A DNA stretch of 64,000 nucleotides from Campylobacter massiliensis (GTDB lineage Bacteria; Campylobacterota; Campylobacteria; Campylobacterales; Campylobacteraceae), in assembly GCF_014253065.1 (NCBI RefSeq), contig NZ_JACLZK010000001.1, positions 310,001 to 374,000 on the forward strand, written 5' to 3'. The first letter of the stretch is position 1; every line of letters begins with the position of its first letter. The translations under genes and the position numbers were made by a program. The notes beneath the pieces are model-generated. The model made no database searches. It saw nothing but the letters and a program-made list of their open reading frames with translations, and was not told the origin of the DNA. This document shows positions 35,139 to 45,565 of this stretch, piece by piece.

Positions 35139-36311
35139 TTGCTTATGGCCGAAACGGCGCGAAAAATCTTGCGAAAAAATTCGCATGACGAGAGAGAGTG
35201 CGAAAAAAACGGTAGCAGATTTAAAGAGCTAAAAGCTCTGGTACAGATGGCAAAATTTGAGCAAAGCGCTGAGGAAAAGGCGCTTGCAGCGATTGCTCTT
35301 CCGCTACTTAGATTTTTTACTTGCTTGCAGATTTTTTTACTATTTTTCGCTATTTATGCGCGCGTGCCGGCGCCGTTTTTGGCTGCTTATATTTTTTTAG
35401 CGACGGTTAGCGTTTACGTAATGCTTTGTCACGATGACGATCCGGGCTTTGCGGCAAATTTTATTCATCTCACGGTCGTATGTCACGGATTTTTGGGCGT
35501 ATTTTTATACGGTTGGGGCTGGGGCAACGAAAATTTCTTTATTTGGGGTATCGCGACTAGCTATTTGATTTTTATCGGCAAAAACCGCACCGTGCTTGGC
35601 ATCATCATCGCTGAAGCCGTAGCTTACGCTGTTTTGTATATATTGAGGGATAAATTCGGTATCGTGAATTTAGGCGCTAGCGGAAGTATTATGTTCGTGG
35701 TGACGTTTGCGGCGATATTCGTATCGTTTGCTCGCCGTACGAACACGCTAAACTCGGTTTACGCAAAGAGTATAAACGAGGTCGCCTCGCAAAACGATAA
35801 GCTTGAGTCCGCATCCAAATTTGATTTCTTAACGGGCCTTGATAATCGCCGTTATGCGCATGAGCAGTTTGATGAGATAGCGGAGTATTTCCCGGATCAA
35901 AAGGTGCTGGTTGCGCTTGGCGATATAGACGATTTTAAGGTGATAAACGACACGTTTGGGCACGACGTCGGAGACGAGACGATAAAGCAGATCGCGCAAA
36001 TTTTACGCGAAAACTCGCGCGGCGAAAAAGACATCCTGTGTCGCTGGGGCGGTGAGGAGTTTTTACTCGTAGCTTTAGTACACGACGATGTTTCGGCCCA
36101 AGAGATGGTAAAAAGAGTTCTCAAAAATGTAAATACTCTCACTTCTCCATACGGCAAAAAAATAGGCATAACATTTGGCGCTGCGGTGTTTGAAAACGCG
36201 CGCGCGATGAGTCTAACCGAAATGACAATCGTTGCGGATAAGCTTTTATACGAGGGTAAAAGGAGCGGTAAAAACTGCGTCAAATTTAAGGGATGCGGCG
36301 ATGCTGCTTAA
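35139..36311 (+). CDS. Membrane diguanylate cyclase (GGDEF), first of a tandem pair
   Basis: A 390-residue protein with about six membrane segments (residues 45-195) of 7TM-like type and a C-terminal GGDEF domain carrying the active-site variant RWGGEEF. It makes cyclic di-GMP. The inhibitory I-site RXXD is disrupted by one extra residue (RGEKD). TTG 35139 lies 5 bases after CGGAG; ATG 35145 is the alternative. It overlaps the next gene by 11 bases. Confidence 0.9.
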   Translation: MLMAETARKILRKNSHDERECEKNGSRFKELKALVQMAKFEQSAEEKALAAIALPLLRFFTCLQIFLLFFAIYARVPAPFLAAYIFLATVSVYVMLCHDDDPGFAANFIHLTVVCHGFLGVFLYGWGWGNENFFIWGIATSYLIFIGKNRTVLGIIIAEAVAYAVLYILRDKFGIVNLGASGSIMFVVTFAAIFVSFARRTNTLNSVYAKSINEVASQNDKLESASKFDFLTGLDNRRYAHEQFDEIAEYFPDQKVLVALGDIDDFKVINDTFGHDVGDETIKQIAQILRENSRGEKDILCRWGGEEFLLVALVHDDVSAQEMVKRVLKNVNTLTSPYGKKIGITFGAAVFENARAMSLTEMTIVADKLLYEGKRSGKNCVKFKGCGDAA

Positions 36312-37368
36312 CCTTTTTGCGAGGTACGGCTTTTACGTCAAGCTTCGTGCTATGTTTGCGGCGTTTGGGCTTATTCACGCGATATATCTGGCGCTTTTTA
36401 TCTACATAGATCAGCTTTTACTAGCGTGCCTAAACGTCATTAGCGTTGCTCTTTATGCCGTTTGCGTATATATGGCAAGGGATCTAAAGACGGCTGCCAT
36501 AGCCGTAGCGGCGGTTAGGATCGAGATATTTGCTCACGCTTTTATCTGCACGCTCGTTCTTGGCTGGGATTACGGGTTTCAAAATATCATCTTAGCCCTC
36601 ATGTCTATCGTGTTTTTCTCGAGCCTAGCTACAAAGGGCGTGAATAACTTTTTTGCGTACGCCAAAGGCGCGGCTTACCTGTTTTTGTATTTTTACGCGA
36701 AGACTCCGCCGCAGCTTGCCGGAACGCAGGCAGAGTGCTTTTATATTTTAAATTTCATCGTCGTAGCGGCGTTTATTATCGTTTTGGTCGTGGATTTTTC
36801 TAGGACTTTTAGCGCAAAACTGCGCCAGGAGATGCTCGAGCGCCAAGAGAGGCTAAGCGAACTAGCCAACAAAGACCCGCTCACCGGCCTTCTAAACAGA
36901 AACGCATTTTACGAATTTGCCGTGCCGCGCATGCAGTTTTTGAGCTGCGATGCCAGCATCGTGCTGTGCGACATCGACGACTTTAAAAAACTAAACGACG
37001 CCCACGGACACGCCTTTGGCGACGAGGCGCTAAAGATCATCGCACACGCGATAAAAAGCAGTCTGCGCGAGGGCGATCTGGTGTATCGCTGGGGCGGCGA
37101 GGAGTTTTTGATATTTTTATCGGATATAAATCTCGAAAACTCGGAACATACCTTTGAGCGTATCAGGCGCAAGATCGCCGAGACGGAGCTAGAGTTTGAA
37201 GGCAAGAGCGCTAAGACGTCCGCGACCTTTGGGCTAGTTAACTTTAACGTCAAAGCCGTAAAAGACGTGGAAACTGTGATAAAACAAGCCGATAAGCTAC
37301 TCTACAAAGGCAAAAATAGCGGCAAAAATAAGGTCGTCGCTCAGGCTTTCGGTGGGGATTGTCTTTAA
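36301..37368 (+). CDS. Membrane diguanylate cyclase (GGDEF), second of a tandem pair
   Basis: A 355-residue protein of the same architecture as its upstream neighbour: about six membrane segments (residues 10-180), a short linker and a GGDEF domain with RWGGEEF. It retains a canonical I-site (REGD, five residues before the GGEEF), unlike the first copy. ATG 36301 is inside the end of the first gene. The pair looks like an old duplication whose product-inhibition has diverged. Confidence 0.9.
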   Translation: MLLNLFARYGFYVKLRAMFAAFGLIHAIYLALFIYIDQLLLACLNVISVALYAVCVYMARDLKTAAIAVAAVRIEIFAHAFICTLVLGWDYGFQNIILALMSIVFFSSLATKGVNNFFAYAKGAAYLFLYFYAKTPPQLAGTQAECFYILNFIVVAAFIIVLVVDFSRTFSAKLRQEMLERQERLSELANKDPLTGLLNRNAFYEFAVPRMQFLSCDASIVLCDIDDFKKLNDAHGHAFGDEALKIIAHAIKSSLREGDLVYRWGGEEFLIFLSDINLENSEHTFERIRRKIAETELEFEGKSAKTSATFGLVNFNVKAVKDVETVIKQADKLLYKGKNSGKNKVVAQAFGGDCL

Positions 37369-37615
37369 AAACCTACGCCGGTAGCAGATCAAATTTAATT
37401 TATCATTAGGGCTACTCAAATTTGAGTTAAATTTAGCGCGTAAAGTCAAATTTAACGAGTTTAAATTTGACTGCTAAAACCAAAAAATCTCGCAATCAAA
37501 GGCTGCCCTTGAACTCCTTTTTTGGTTGCCCAAATTTATCTAAATTTAGAGTTCAGGCTATAAAATTTCGCTAAAATCCCTCATAAAATCCACGCAATCA
37601 AAGGCCGAAACAAAA

Positions 37616-38473
37616 ATGTGCATCGCAAAAATCCGCGCCAAAAATATCCTCTCGCGCTCCAAAATCGGCAGCGGAGGCTACGCGATCAACCCGTACATAG
37701 GCTGCCCGCACGGCTGCATTTACTGCTACGCCGAGTTTATGCGCGGCGTCACCGGGCACGAGGAGGCGTGGGGCGAGTTTTTGGACGTGAAGGATTTTGA
37801 CGCGACGGGCTTAGTTAAATTTGCGGGCTTGCGCGGCGGCGAGCGCGTATTTATGAGCTCGGTTACGGACTGCTATAACCCGTACGAGGCGCGCTTTGGT
37901 GCTACGCGCAAAGTCCTTGAGGCGGTTGCGGGCTCGGATATAAACCTGCAAATTTTAACCAAATCAAGCCTCGTGACGCGCGATATAGACCTGCTGCAAA
38001 CCATGCCTAACGTCCGAGCGGGCGTGAGTTTGAGCGTGATAGACGAAAACCTACGCCACACGCTGGAGCCTCGCGCAAGCTCCGTAGCAGCAAGGATCGC
38101 AGCGATAAAAAAGCTGCGCGCCGCGGGAGTAAAAACTTATATCTTCGTCGCGCCGATTTTTCCGCAGATCACGCCAGTTTTTGATATCATATCCCGCTAC
38201 GGCGACGCGGCGGATGAAATTTGGTTTGATAGGCTAAATCTCTATCCGAATTTTCGCGATAAAATTTTATCCTTCATCGGGCGAAATTTCCCCGCGCTTT
38301 TGCCGCTTTATAAGCAAATTTATCTTTTCGGCGAGGACGGCTATTTTGAGCGGTTAGCGGATGAGATCGGGCTTGCTGCGCGGGAGAAATTCGGAAGCCA
38401 GAGCGGCGAGAGGGTTAGGATATTTTTTGAGCGGAGAAAATCCGGCGCAGATAAATTTGAAAGGCGAAAATGA
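37616..38473 (+). CDS. Radical SAM protein, SPL-related family
   Basis: A 285-residue radical SAM protein with the cluster motif C30-C34-C37 (GCPHGCIYCYA), preceded by KNILSRSKIGSGGYAINPY, and VFMSSVTDCYNPYE. This is the family related to spore photoproduct lyase found in non-sporulating bacteria; the substrate is unknown. It overlaps the downstream hydrolase gene by 4 bases. The 247 bases upstream contain no gene but many AAATTT words. Confidence 0.9.
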   Translation: MCIAKIRAKNILSRSKIGSGGYAINPYIGCPHGCIYCYAEFMRGVTGHEEAWGEFLDVKDFDATGLVKFAGLRGGERVFMSSVTDCYNPYEARFGATRKVLEAVAGSDINLQILTKSSLVTRDIDLLQTMPNVRAGVSLSVIDENLRHTLEPRASSVAARIAAIKKLRAAGVKTYIFVAPIFPQITPVFDIISRYGDAADEIWFDRLNLYPNFRDKILSFIGRNFPALLPLYKQIYLFGEDGYFERLADEIGLAAREKFGSQSGERVRIFFERRKSGADKFERRK

Positions 38474-39291
38474 ACTTAATTTTACGGCTTGGCATTATAG
38501 TTTTGATCCTATATATCGCGCTTTTGGCGCTGCTTTATTTTTTTCAAGAGAGGCTGATATTTTTTCCGAGCAAGCTTGAGCCAAACCATGATTTTAGCTT
38601 TGACCAGCCGTTTGAGGAGATAAGACTAGACGCGGATGGCACGTGGATAAGCGGGCTTAAGTTTTTAGCGCAGAGTAGGAATGGCGGGCAAATTTACGGC
38701 GACGCGCGCGATGCGAGCGGCAAACGAAAGGCAAAAAACGGCGCGGCGATATTTTTCCACGGCAATGCGGGCAATCTGCAAGGCTGGGGCGGTTACGCAC
38801 GGTTTTTTACGGATTTGGGCTATGATTTTTATCTGTTTGACTACCGAGGCTACGGCAAGAGCGGCGGCGAGATAAGCTCGCAGGAGCAGCTTTACGCGGA
38901 TGCGGATGCGATGATGCGGCTGGTTTTGCGGGAGTATGATGCGGGCGAAGTTGCGGCGGTCGGATACTCGGTAGGCAGCGGGCTAGCGGCTCGTGCGGCT
39001 CAGAAATACGGCGCTAAGCGGCTAGTTTTGATCGCGCCTTATTTTAGTCTAGAGGAGCTAGCGCGAGAGAAAATGCCGTTCGTGCCGAAATTTTTAATCA
39101 AATATAAAATCCCTACGTTTGAGTTTGTCGAGGGTTTTGGCGGGCCGGTGACGATATTTCACGGCGAGCACGACGAGCTAATCGGCGTGGATAACTCGCG
39201 CAGGTTGCTTAAATTTCTAAAACCGGGAGATAAAATTTACGAGCTAAACGTCGGACATAACGATATCCTAGGCCTAAGCGAGCTTTGGTAA
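38470..39291 (+). CDS. Membrane-anchored alpha/beta hydrolase
   Basis: A 273-residue hydrolase of the ABHD13/BEM46-like group. N-terminal membrane segment (residues 3-22), oxyanion motif FFHGNAGN, nucleophile Ser in GYSVGSG, acid in FHGEHDELIG and His in VGHNDILG. Start overlaps the radical SAM stop (ATGA). Physiological substrate unknown. Confidence 0.88.
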   Translation: MNLILRLGIIVLILYIALLALLYFFQERLIFFPSKLEPNHDFSFDQPFEEIRLDADGTWISGLKFLAQSRNGGQIYGDARDASGKRKAKNGAAIFFHGNAGNLQGWGGYARFFTDLGYDFYLFDYRGYGKSGGEISSQEQLYADADAMMRLVLREYDAGEVAAVGYSVGSGLAARAAQKYGAKRLVLIAPYFSLEELAREKMPFVPKFLIKYKIPTFEFVEGFGGPVTIFHGEHDELIGVDNSRRLLKFLKPGDKIYELNVGHNDILGLSELW

Positions 39292-39398
39292 AAATTAGCG
39301 CAGAGGCTTAGCGAGTAGGGTGGGGTTGCGGCGGTAAATTTGACGCGGCTAGCTTAGTTAAATTTGACGAAAACGGGCGCTAAGGCCCACTTTGCTTC

Positions 39399-40091
39399 CT
39401 AAAAACAAAATCTCTCGTCGGCCTTGTTTTGCTTGCGCATAGCTTTAAATTTAGCCAAATTTTCATCATCCAGAAAATAATCTTTTTCTTTTTTCGCACG
39501 TGCCTCTAGGGCTTCTATTGCTTTTGCGAGCGCTTCTTTTCTATCTGCGTGAGGCGACTCAAACTCCGGTAAAAACATAGCTTCATAGACGTTTGCCTTG
39601 CTCCACTCGAGCGACTTTGCGGCGATATCTTGCTGCTTTTTGATGTCGCAAAACGCGTATGGATTTACCACGTCGCCCACTAGCTTGATAAACGCTCCTA
39701 TTGCGCTTTTGACCTCAAAAAATCTACCGTCGTCTAAATTTATAATCTCCCTTAACAAGATCGCGCGATTTTTGGCGTTGTAAAACCAAAACACAGCATC
39801 GTCGCGCAGGCCAAGATCGTAAGCGCGAGCCGAAAGCACGAAAAGAGTCATCGGCGTGACCATCTGCGGAGCGTCTTGCACGATCTTTTCTGCGCTCTTA
39901 AAGTCCTCTAGCGTGCCGCTTTTTAGCAGACCGTCGATCTTGTCGTAAACCTTTACATGTTCAGCCTTGCCGGCATTTGCCGAGTAGTACGGCGTCACGT
40001 AAATATCGATGCTCGTTACCTTGCCGTCACCAGCCGCCGATGCTACCGCCGCGCCAAAACAAAGCGCCGCTAAAAAACGTAAAATTTTCAT
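39399..40091 (-). CDS. Secreted helical protein of unknown function
   Basis: A 230-residue protein with a signal peptide (MKILRFLAALCFGAAVASAA) and a mostly alpha-helical mature part (FVLSARAYDLGLRDDAVFWFY resembles a TPR-like helix pair). Two cysteines, one near the C-terminus. Single gene between convergent neighbours. No domain recognised with confidence. Confidence 0.7.
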   Translation of the reverse strand: MKILRFLAALCFGAAVASAAGDGKVTSIDIYVTPYYSANAGKAEHVKVYDKIDGLLKSGTLEDFKSAEKIVQDAPQMVTPMTLFVLSARAYDLGLRDDAVFWFYNAKNRAILLREIINLDDGRFFEVKSAIGAFIKLVGDVVNPYAFCDIKKQQDIAAKSLEWSKANVYEAMFLPEFESPHADRKEALAKAIEALEARAKKEKDYFLDDENLAKFKAMRKQNKADERFCF

Positions 40092-40201
40092 TTATAGATC
40101 CTTGACGTAAATTTTCGATGTTATTTTAACTAAAAAATATTTAAACGTCGCGTATAAATTTGAAAGTACAAAGTCCGCAAATTTGAGCGGACTTTGTAAA
40201 T

Positions 40202-41539
40202 TTAGTTTTTAAAACTATGAATAGGCGCGGGGATCTGGCCGCCGCGGGCGATGAAGTCCGCCGATGAGTTTTTATTTACGCTCATCACGGGCGCGCTTCC
40301 GAGCAGGCCGCCAAATTCCAGCGTGTCGCCCTCTTTGCCTTTTGGGATTATGCGCACGGCGGTCGTTTTTTGATTTATCACGCCGATTGCGGCCTCGTCG
40401 GCTATGATCGCGGCGATCGTCTGCTCGGGCGTATCTTTGGGGATTGCTATCATATCGAGCCCCACCGAGCAGATTGCGGTCATCGCTTCGAGCTTTTCCA
40501 AATTTAACGAGCCCGCGCGCACTGCGGCGATCATGCCTTCATCCTCCGAGACGGGGATAAACGCGCCGCTAAGCCCGCCTACTTGGTTGCACGCCATCAC
40601 TCCGCCCTTTTTGACCGCGTCGTTTAGTAGCGCTAGCGCAGCCGTCGTGCCGTGCGTGCCGACGCGCTCTAGCCCCATCTCCTCAAGCACGCGCGCGACC
40701 GAATCGCCCACCGCCGGAGTCGGAGCCAGCGAGAGATCTACGATGCCAAATTTAACCCCAAGGCGCTCGCTCGCCATTTGTCCGACGAGCTGTCCGATGC
40801 GCGTGATCTTAAACGCAGTCTTTTTCACGGTCTCGGCGACCACGTCAAAGCTCGCTCCGCGCACCTTCTCAAGTGCGCGTTTAACGACGCCGGGGCCTGA
40901 TACGCCCACGTTTATGACGACCTCGGCCTCGCCCATGCCGTGAAATGCGCCCGCCATAAAGGGATTATCCTCGACGGCGTTGGCAAACACGACGAGTTTG
41001 GCGGCGCCAAGATCGGAAAGCCGCGCCGTCTCTTTGATCACGCGCCCCATGTCGGCGACCGCGCTCATATTTATGCCCGTCTTGGTCGAGCCGATATTTA
41101 CCGACGAGCAGACCTTCTGCGTCGCAGCGAGTGCGGCGGGGGTGGGGTTTTTTAAAATTTTATCGCCCTTTGCGTAGCCCTTTTTCACTAGCGCTGAAAA
41201 TCCGCCGATAAAGTCGATACCGACCTTTTGCGCCGCCTCGTCCATCGCTTTTGCTAGCGGGACGTAGTCGGTAGCGTTCGTCGCCGCGCCGATGATGGCG
41301 ATAGGCGTTACGCAGACGCGCTTATTTACGATCGGGATGCCAAGCTCTGCTGAAATTTCATTACCGACCTTTACTAGATCGCGCGCCTTGTCGATGATTT
41401 TTGCATAAATTTTCTCCGCGGCTTTGTCGATATCGGGATCAATGCAGTCAAGCAGGCTGATGCCCATCGTGATCGTGCGGATGTCGAAATTTTGCTCCTC
41501 GATCATCGCGATCGTTTCGGTTACGTTTTTGATGTCCAT
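40202..41539 (-). CDS. UPF0210/PFL-family protein (DUF711)
   Basis: A 445-residue cytosolic protein of the UPF0210 family. Conserved segments are [30 protein letters not shown] and [14 protein letters not shown] with [11 protein letters not shown]. Family members are distantly related to glycyl radical enzymes but lack their catalytic machinery; function is unknown. It follows the ACT-domain gene after 9 bases, a pairing conserved in many bacteria. Confidence 0.92.
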   Translation of the reverse strand: MDIKNVTETIAMIEEQNFDIRTITMGISLLDCIDPDIDKAAEKIYAKIIDKARDLVKVGNEISAELGIPIVNKRVCVTPIAIIGAATNATDYVPLAKAMDEAAQKVGIDFIGGFSALVKKGYAKGDKILKNPTPAALAATQKVCSSVNIGSTKTGINMSAVADMGRVIKETARLSDLGAAKLVVFANAVEDNPFMAGAFHGMGEAEVVINVGVSGPGVVKRALEKVRGASFDVVAETVKKTAFKITRIGQLVGQMASERLGVKFGIVDLSLAPTPAVGDSVARVLEEMGLERVGTHGTTAALALLNDAVKKGGVMACNQVGGLSGAFIPVSEDEGMIAAVRAGSLNLEKLEAMTAICSVGLDMIAIPKDTPEQTIAAIIADEAAIGVINQKTTAVRIIPKGKEGDTLEFGGLLGSAPVMSVNKNSSADFIARGGQIPAPIHSFKN

Positions 41540-41548
41540 ATCGGGGCC

Positions 41549-41815
41549 TTAGATGTTGTGCATGGCGTCAAAGATCGCCGAGCTTTGGATGTTGATCTTT
41601 ACTTTTAGCTTTTCGCCTAGCTCGTTTAGCTCCTCTCTTAGCGCCGTGAAGTCCTGCTTTTCCTCACTGGAAACCACCGCCATCATCGTAAAAAACTCGT
41701 CCAAAACCGTCTGGCTGATGTCGTCTATGTTTAGCCCAAGCTGCGCTAGCTTAGCCGAAACACCCGCCACAATGCCAACCTTGTCCTTACCGATCACCGT
41801 TACGATCGCTTTCAT
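41549..41815 (-). CDS. ACT-domain protein (UPF0237)
   Basis: An 88-residue single ACT domain (IGKDKVGIVAGVSAKLAQLGLNI) of the UPF0237 family, related to GcvR regulators. ACT domains bind amino acids. It is coupled to the UPF0210 gene, so the two likely form a ligand-sensor/effector pair. Confidence 0.92.
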   Translation of the reverse strand: MKAIVTVIGKDKVGIVAGVSAKLAQLGLNIDDISQTVLDEFFTMMAVVSSEEKQDFTALREELNELGEKLKVKINIQSSAIFDAMHNI

Positions 41816-41892
41816 CGTCGTTCTCCTAAATTTGTAAATTTGCGAGAGTTAAAGCCCAAATTTGAGTAAATTTGGGCTTTAGATTTTAAATT

Positions 41893-42993
41893 TTACTTCG
41901 AGCAAGCGCTCTTGCCGTCCATCACGGGCTGGATAGACGAGTTGTCCGCGCCGCCGTCATTATTGATATTTTCGATTATCTCCCACAGCCTAGTCGCCGC
42001 TTTTTCGTAGCGCTTAGCCGTGACCGAATTTGGCTCGTAAAAGCTCACCGGCTTACCGCTGTCGCCGCCCACACGAACAGCCGGCTCAATAGGTATCTCG
42101 GCTAGCACTTCGGTGCCGTAGGCTTTTGCTACTTCCTCGGTCGTGCCTTTGCCAAATATATCATACTCCTTGCCGCTTTCAGGGCAGATAAATCCGCTCA
42201 TATTTTCTATCACGCCGGCGATTGGGATGTGAAGCTTCTCAAACATATCTAGCGCGCGTTTGCTGTCATCAAGTGCGACTACTTGCGGTGTCGTGACGCA
42301 CACGCCAGCAGTCACCGGTACGCTTTGAGCTAGAGTTAGCTGCGCATCGCCCGTTCCCGGAGGCATATCGAGAAACAACACGTCTAGCTCGCTCCAAAAT
42401 ACGTCTTTTAGCAGCTGCTCGATAGCTTTCATGATCATCGAGCCGCGCCAGATGAGGCTCATGCCTTCTTCCATTAGCACGCCCATACTCATCATCTCGA
42501 CGCCGTGAGTTAGGATCGGTTTTAGTTTGTTGCCGACGACTTGAGGCTGAGTACCCACTTCGCCGAGCATTCTAGGGATATTTGGACCGTAGATGTCGGC
42601 GTCTAGGATGCCTACTTTTTTGCCTAGTTTTGCCATCGAGATAGCTAAATTTAACGTCGTAGTGCTCTTGCCCACGCCGCCTTTGCCCGAGCTTACCATT
42701 ACGAAATTTTTGATCTGCGGAGCGATGTTTTTACCGCTTTGAGAGTTGCTTTTTTCCTCTGGGATTTTTGGCTGGATGATGCTAACAACGCACTCGTTTG
42801 AGCCCATCACGCGCTTTATGTCGGTTCGCAGTTCGTTTGCTACGTCGGGATTTGAGCTTACGATCTCGACCTCGATTAAAATTTTCTCGCCGATTTCGAC
42901 GTTTTTTACGAATCCAAAGCTCACGATATCTTTCTCAAAGCCCGGATATATCACGCCTTTTAGTCTGTTTAAGACATCCTCTTTACTTAACAT
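41893..42993 (-). CDS. mrp: Mrp/ApbC/NBP35-type Fe-S carrier ATPase
   Basis: A 366-residue protein: N-terminal DUF59/MIP18-like domain (residues 5-85), then a deviant Walker A P-loop ([11 protein letters not shown], near residue 100), [20 protein letters not shown] and the CXXC-type Fe-S site around [12 protein letters not shown]. It loads Fe-S clusters onto apoproteins. It overlaps thiC by 11 bases. In C. jejuni, mrp also lies next to ispDF. Confidence 0.94.
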   Translation of the reverse strand: MLSKEDVLNRLKGVIYPGFEKDIVSFGFVKNVEIGEKILIEVEIVSSNPDVANELRTDIKRVMGSNECVVSIIQPKIPEEKSNSQSGKNIAPQIKNFVMVSSGKGGVGKSTTTLNLAISMAKLGKKVGILDADIYGPNIPRMLGEVGTQPQVVGNKLKPILTHGVEMMSMGVLMEEGMSLIWRGSMIMKAIEQLLKDVFWSELDVLFLDMPPGTGDAQLTLAQSVPVTAGVCVTTPQVVALDDSKRALDMFEKLHIPIAGVIENMSGFICPESGKEYDIFGKGTTEEVAKAYGTEVLAEIPIEPAVRVGGDSGKPVSFYEPNSVTAKRYEKAATRLWEIIENINNDGGADNSSIQPVMDGKSACSK

Positions 42994-44317
42994 TTTTCTC
43001 CTTCGTTAGATTTTTCGAAATTTTATACGCGCAAAATTTAGGCCCGCACATCGAGCAAAATTCCGCCTTTTTAAACGACTCTTGCGGCAAGCTCTCATCG
43101 TGTAGCTCGCGCGCTTTTTCGGGATCTAGGCTTAGCTCAAACTGCCTGTTCCAGTCAAAAGCGTATCTAGCATCGCTCATCGCGTGATCTCGCTCTATCG
43201 CGCCTGCTTTGCCCAGTGCGACGTCGGCTGCGTGAGCTGCGATCTTGTGCGCTACGATGCCTTCTCTCACGTCGTTTGCGTTTGGCAAACCAAGGTGCTC
43301 TTTAGGCGTCACGTAGCACAGCATCGATGCTCCGTAAAAGGCCGCCATCGTCCCGCCGATAGCCGAAGTGATGTGATCATACCCCGCGCCGATGTCCGTA
43401 GGTAGCGGCCCTAGCACGTAAAATGGCGCGCCGTGGCACAGCTCGCGTTCGATTTTCATATTATACTCTATTTGGTTTAAAGGAATATGACCCGGCCCTT
43501 CGATCATCACTTGCACGTTTTTCTCCCATGCGCGCAGCGTAAGCTCGCCTAAAACTTGCAGCTCGCTAAGCTGAGCTTCGTCAGTCGCGTCGTATAGGCA
43601 GCCAGGACGCAGCCCGTCGCCTAGAGATAGCGCGACGTCGTGAGCGGCGCAAATTTCTAAAATATCGTCAAAGGCCTCGTAAAACGGGTTTTCTTTATGA
43701 TGGTGCATCATCCAACTAGCAGTTAGGCTACCGCCGCGGCTAACGATACCCATCTTGCGCTTTGCGACTAGCGGCATAAATTTGAGCAAAAACCCCGCAT
43801 GTATCGTAAAGTAGCTAACGCCCTGGCGCGCCTGCTTTTCAAGCGTTTTTAGGATGTCATCCGTAGTCAAATTTTCGACTTCTTTTATGTCGTGGATGAT
43901 CTGATACATCGGCACGGTGCCTATGGGGACGGTCGAGCTTGCGATTATGGCGCTTCTGATCATATCCAGATCGCCGCCCGTGCTTAGATCCATGACCGTG
44001 TCGGCGCCGTATCTTAGGCAAATTTGCAGCTTTTCAAGCTCGGCGTCTATATCGCTGCTTAGGCTCGAGTTGCCGATATTTGCGTTGATTTTGGTTTTGG
44101 CCTCCCTGCCGATCGCCATCGGGAGCAAATTTTCGTGATGGATGTTGGCGGGGATTATCATCTTGCCCGCGGCGACCTCGCTTCTAACGAGCTCGGGATT
44201 TAGCGCTTCAGCCTGCGCTACGTAGTTCATCTCGGGCGTTATGACGCCTTTTTTAGCGTAGTACATCTGCGTCGGAGTTTTGTCGGCGGAGTCAAATTTG
44301 ACCCGAAATTCTTTCAT
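42983..44317 (-). CDS. thiC: Phosphomethylpyrimidine synthase ThiC
   Basis: A 444-residue radical SAM enzyme converting aminoimidazole ribotide to HMP phosphate in thiamine synthesis. The C-terminal Fe-S motif CSMCGPKFC near residue 430, [17 protein letters not shown] and [13 protein letters not shown] are diagnostic. It lacks the N-terminal extension of E. coli ThiC. No TPP riboswitch is visible upstream. Confidence 0.96.
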   Translation of the reverse strand: MKEFRVKFDSADKTPTQMYYAKKGVITPEMNYVAQAEALNPELVRSEVAAGKMIIPANIHHENLLPMAIGREAKTKINANIGNSSLSSDIDAELEKLQICLRYGADTVMDLSTGGDLDMIRSAIIASSTVPIGTVPMYQIIHDIKEVENLTTDDILKTLEKQARQGVSYFTIHAGFLLKFMPLVAKRKMGIVSRGGSLTASWMMHHHKENPFYEAFDDILEICAAHDVALSLGDGLRPGCLYDATDEAQLSELQVLGELTLRAWEKNVQVMIEGPGHIPLNQIEYNMKIERELCHGAPFYVLGPLPTDIGAGYDHITSAIGGTMAAFYGASMLCYVTPKEHLGLPNANDVREGIVAHKIAAHAADVALGKAGAIERDHAMSDARYAFDWNRQFELSLDPEKARELHDESLPQESFKKAEFCSMCGPKFCAYKISKNLTKEKNVK

Positions 44318-44382
44318 GTTTCGCTCCTTAAAATTTTGGTTCTAATCTTACTCAAAAAAGATAAAAACAAGCTTTTGGGATG

Positions 44383-44388
44383 TATAAT
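44383..44388 (+). promoter_or_regulatory. -10 element of the ispDF promoter
   Basis: TG-TATAAT 29 bases before the ispDF TTG, in the short divergent region shared with thiC. Confidence 0.55.
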
Positions 44389-44416
44389 ATCGTAACACTT
44401 CGCCAAAGGAGAAATT

Positions 44417-45547
44417 TTGCTAGACGTTACGCTGATAATGCTCGGAGCCGGAAGCTCCAGCCGTTTCGAAATGCCCGTTAAAAAGCAGTGGTTGCGCGTC
44501 GGAAGCGATCCGCTATGGCTCTTTGCGGCTAAAAATTTAAGCTCGCATTATGCTTTTAAAGAGATAATCATCGCCTCAAACGAGGAAAAATATATGAGCA
44601 AATTTGCCCCGTCGTATCGCTTCGTAAAAGGCGGAGCAACGCGTCAAGAGAGCCTAAAAAACGCTCTTAAACTCGTTCAAAGCGAATTTGTTTTGGTTAG
44701 CGACATCGCTCGTCCGATGATTAGCGCGGAGCTTTTCTCGCGTATAATAGGCGGCATCCAAAACGCCGACTGCGTCGTACCTGCGCTAAAGGTGCCCGAT
44801 ACGGTTTATCTGGGTGCGGGCGTCGTAGATAGAGAGCAGATTAAACTCATCCAAACTCCGCAGCTCTCGCGCACGGCGATGCTAAAAAGCGCGCTTGAAT
44901 CAGGTCAAATTTACACCGACGATAGCTCGGCGATAGCTGCTGCGGGCGGTAAAATTTGGTACGTGCAAGGCGATGAAAACGCAAGAAAAATCACGTTTAA
45001 AGACGATCTAGCCAAAATTTGCGGCCTTAGCGCGCCGTCAAGCGAAATTTACGTCGGCAACGGTTTTGACGTGCATGCCTTTGAAGAAGAGAAAAAAGAG
45101 GGAAGTTTCGTAACAATCGGCGGCGAAAAAATCCCTTTTGAAAGAAATTTAAAAGCCCACTCCGACGGCGACGTAGCTATCCACGCGCTCATCGACGCGA
45201 TACTTGGAGCAGCCGGGCTGGGTGATATAGGCGAGCATTTTCCCGATGCCGACGATAAATTTAAGGGGGCGGACTCGGCTATGTTACTAAAAGAAGCATA
45301 TAGGCTTGTTCAAAGCGTCGGTTTTGAGCTGATAAACGCCGACGTCACAGTTATCGCCGAGAGACCAAAGCTTAGTAAATTTAAATCTGCGATGGAAATA
45401 AACATCGCAAATGCGCTAAATTTAACCCCGAACCGCATAAACGTAAAGGCCACGACGACCGAAAAGCTAGGCTTTGCCGGGCGGGGCGAGGGTATAGCCG
45501 CCACGGCATCGGCGAGTCTAAAAATTTACGACTGGACGCAAAAATAA
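44417..45547 (+). CDS. ispDF: Bifunctional IspDF isoprenoid enzyme
   Basis: A 376-residue fusion of MEP cytidylyltransferase (residues 1-205; [16 protein letters not shown]) and MEcPP synthase (residues 210-376; [36 protein letters not shown]). It performs two non-consecutive steps of the MEP pathway. TTG start 5 bases after AAGGAG. Followed after 18 bases by the HP1021-like regulator, the same order as in C. jejuni. Confidence 0.96.
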   Translation: MLDVTLIMLGAGSSSRFEMPVKKQWLRVGSDPLWLFAAKNLSSHYAFKEIIIASNEEKYMSKFAPSYRFVKGGATRQESLKNALKLVQSEFVLVSDIARPMISAELFSRIIGGIQNADCVVPALKVPDTVYLGAGVVDREQIKLIQTPQLSRTAMLKSALESGQIYTDDSSAIAAAGGKIWYVQGDENARKITFKDDLAKICGLSAPSSEIYVGNGFDVHAFEEEKKEGSFVTIGGEKIPFERNLKAHSDGDVAIHALIDAILGAAGLGDIGEHFPDADDKFKGADSAMLLKEAYRLVQSVGFELINADVTVIAERPKLSKFKSAMEINIANALNLTPNRINVKATTTEKLGFAGRGEGIAATASASLKIYDWTQK

Positions 45548-45565
45548 AACGACGAAAGTAAAAAA

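Noticed and set aside
40404-40943. Long plus-strand ORF of 179 codons
   Set aside because: It lies antisense to the well supported UPF0210 gene; its Ser/Thr/Pro-rich translation is typical of a GC-rich antisense frame.
44318-44416. TPP riboswitch upstream of thiC
   Set aside because: Fewer than 100 bases separate thiC and ispDF and no thi-box sequence (CUGAGA-type core) is visible on the minus strand.
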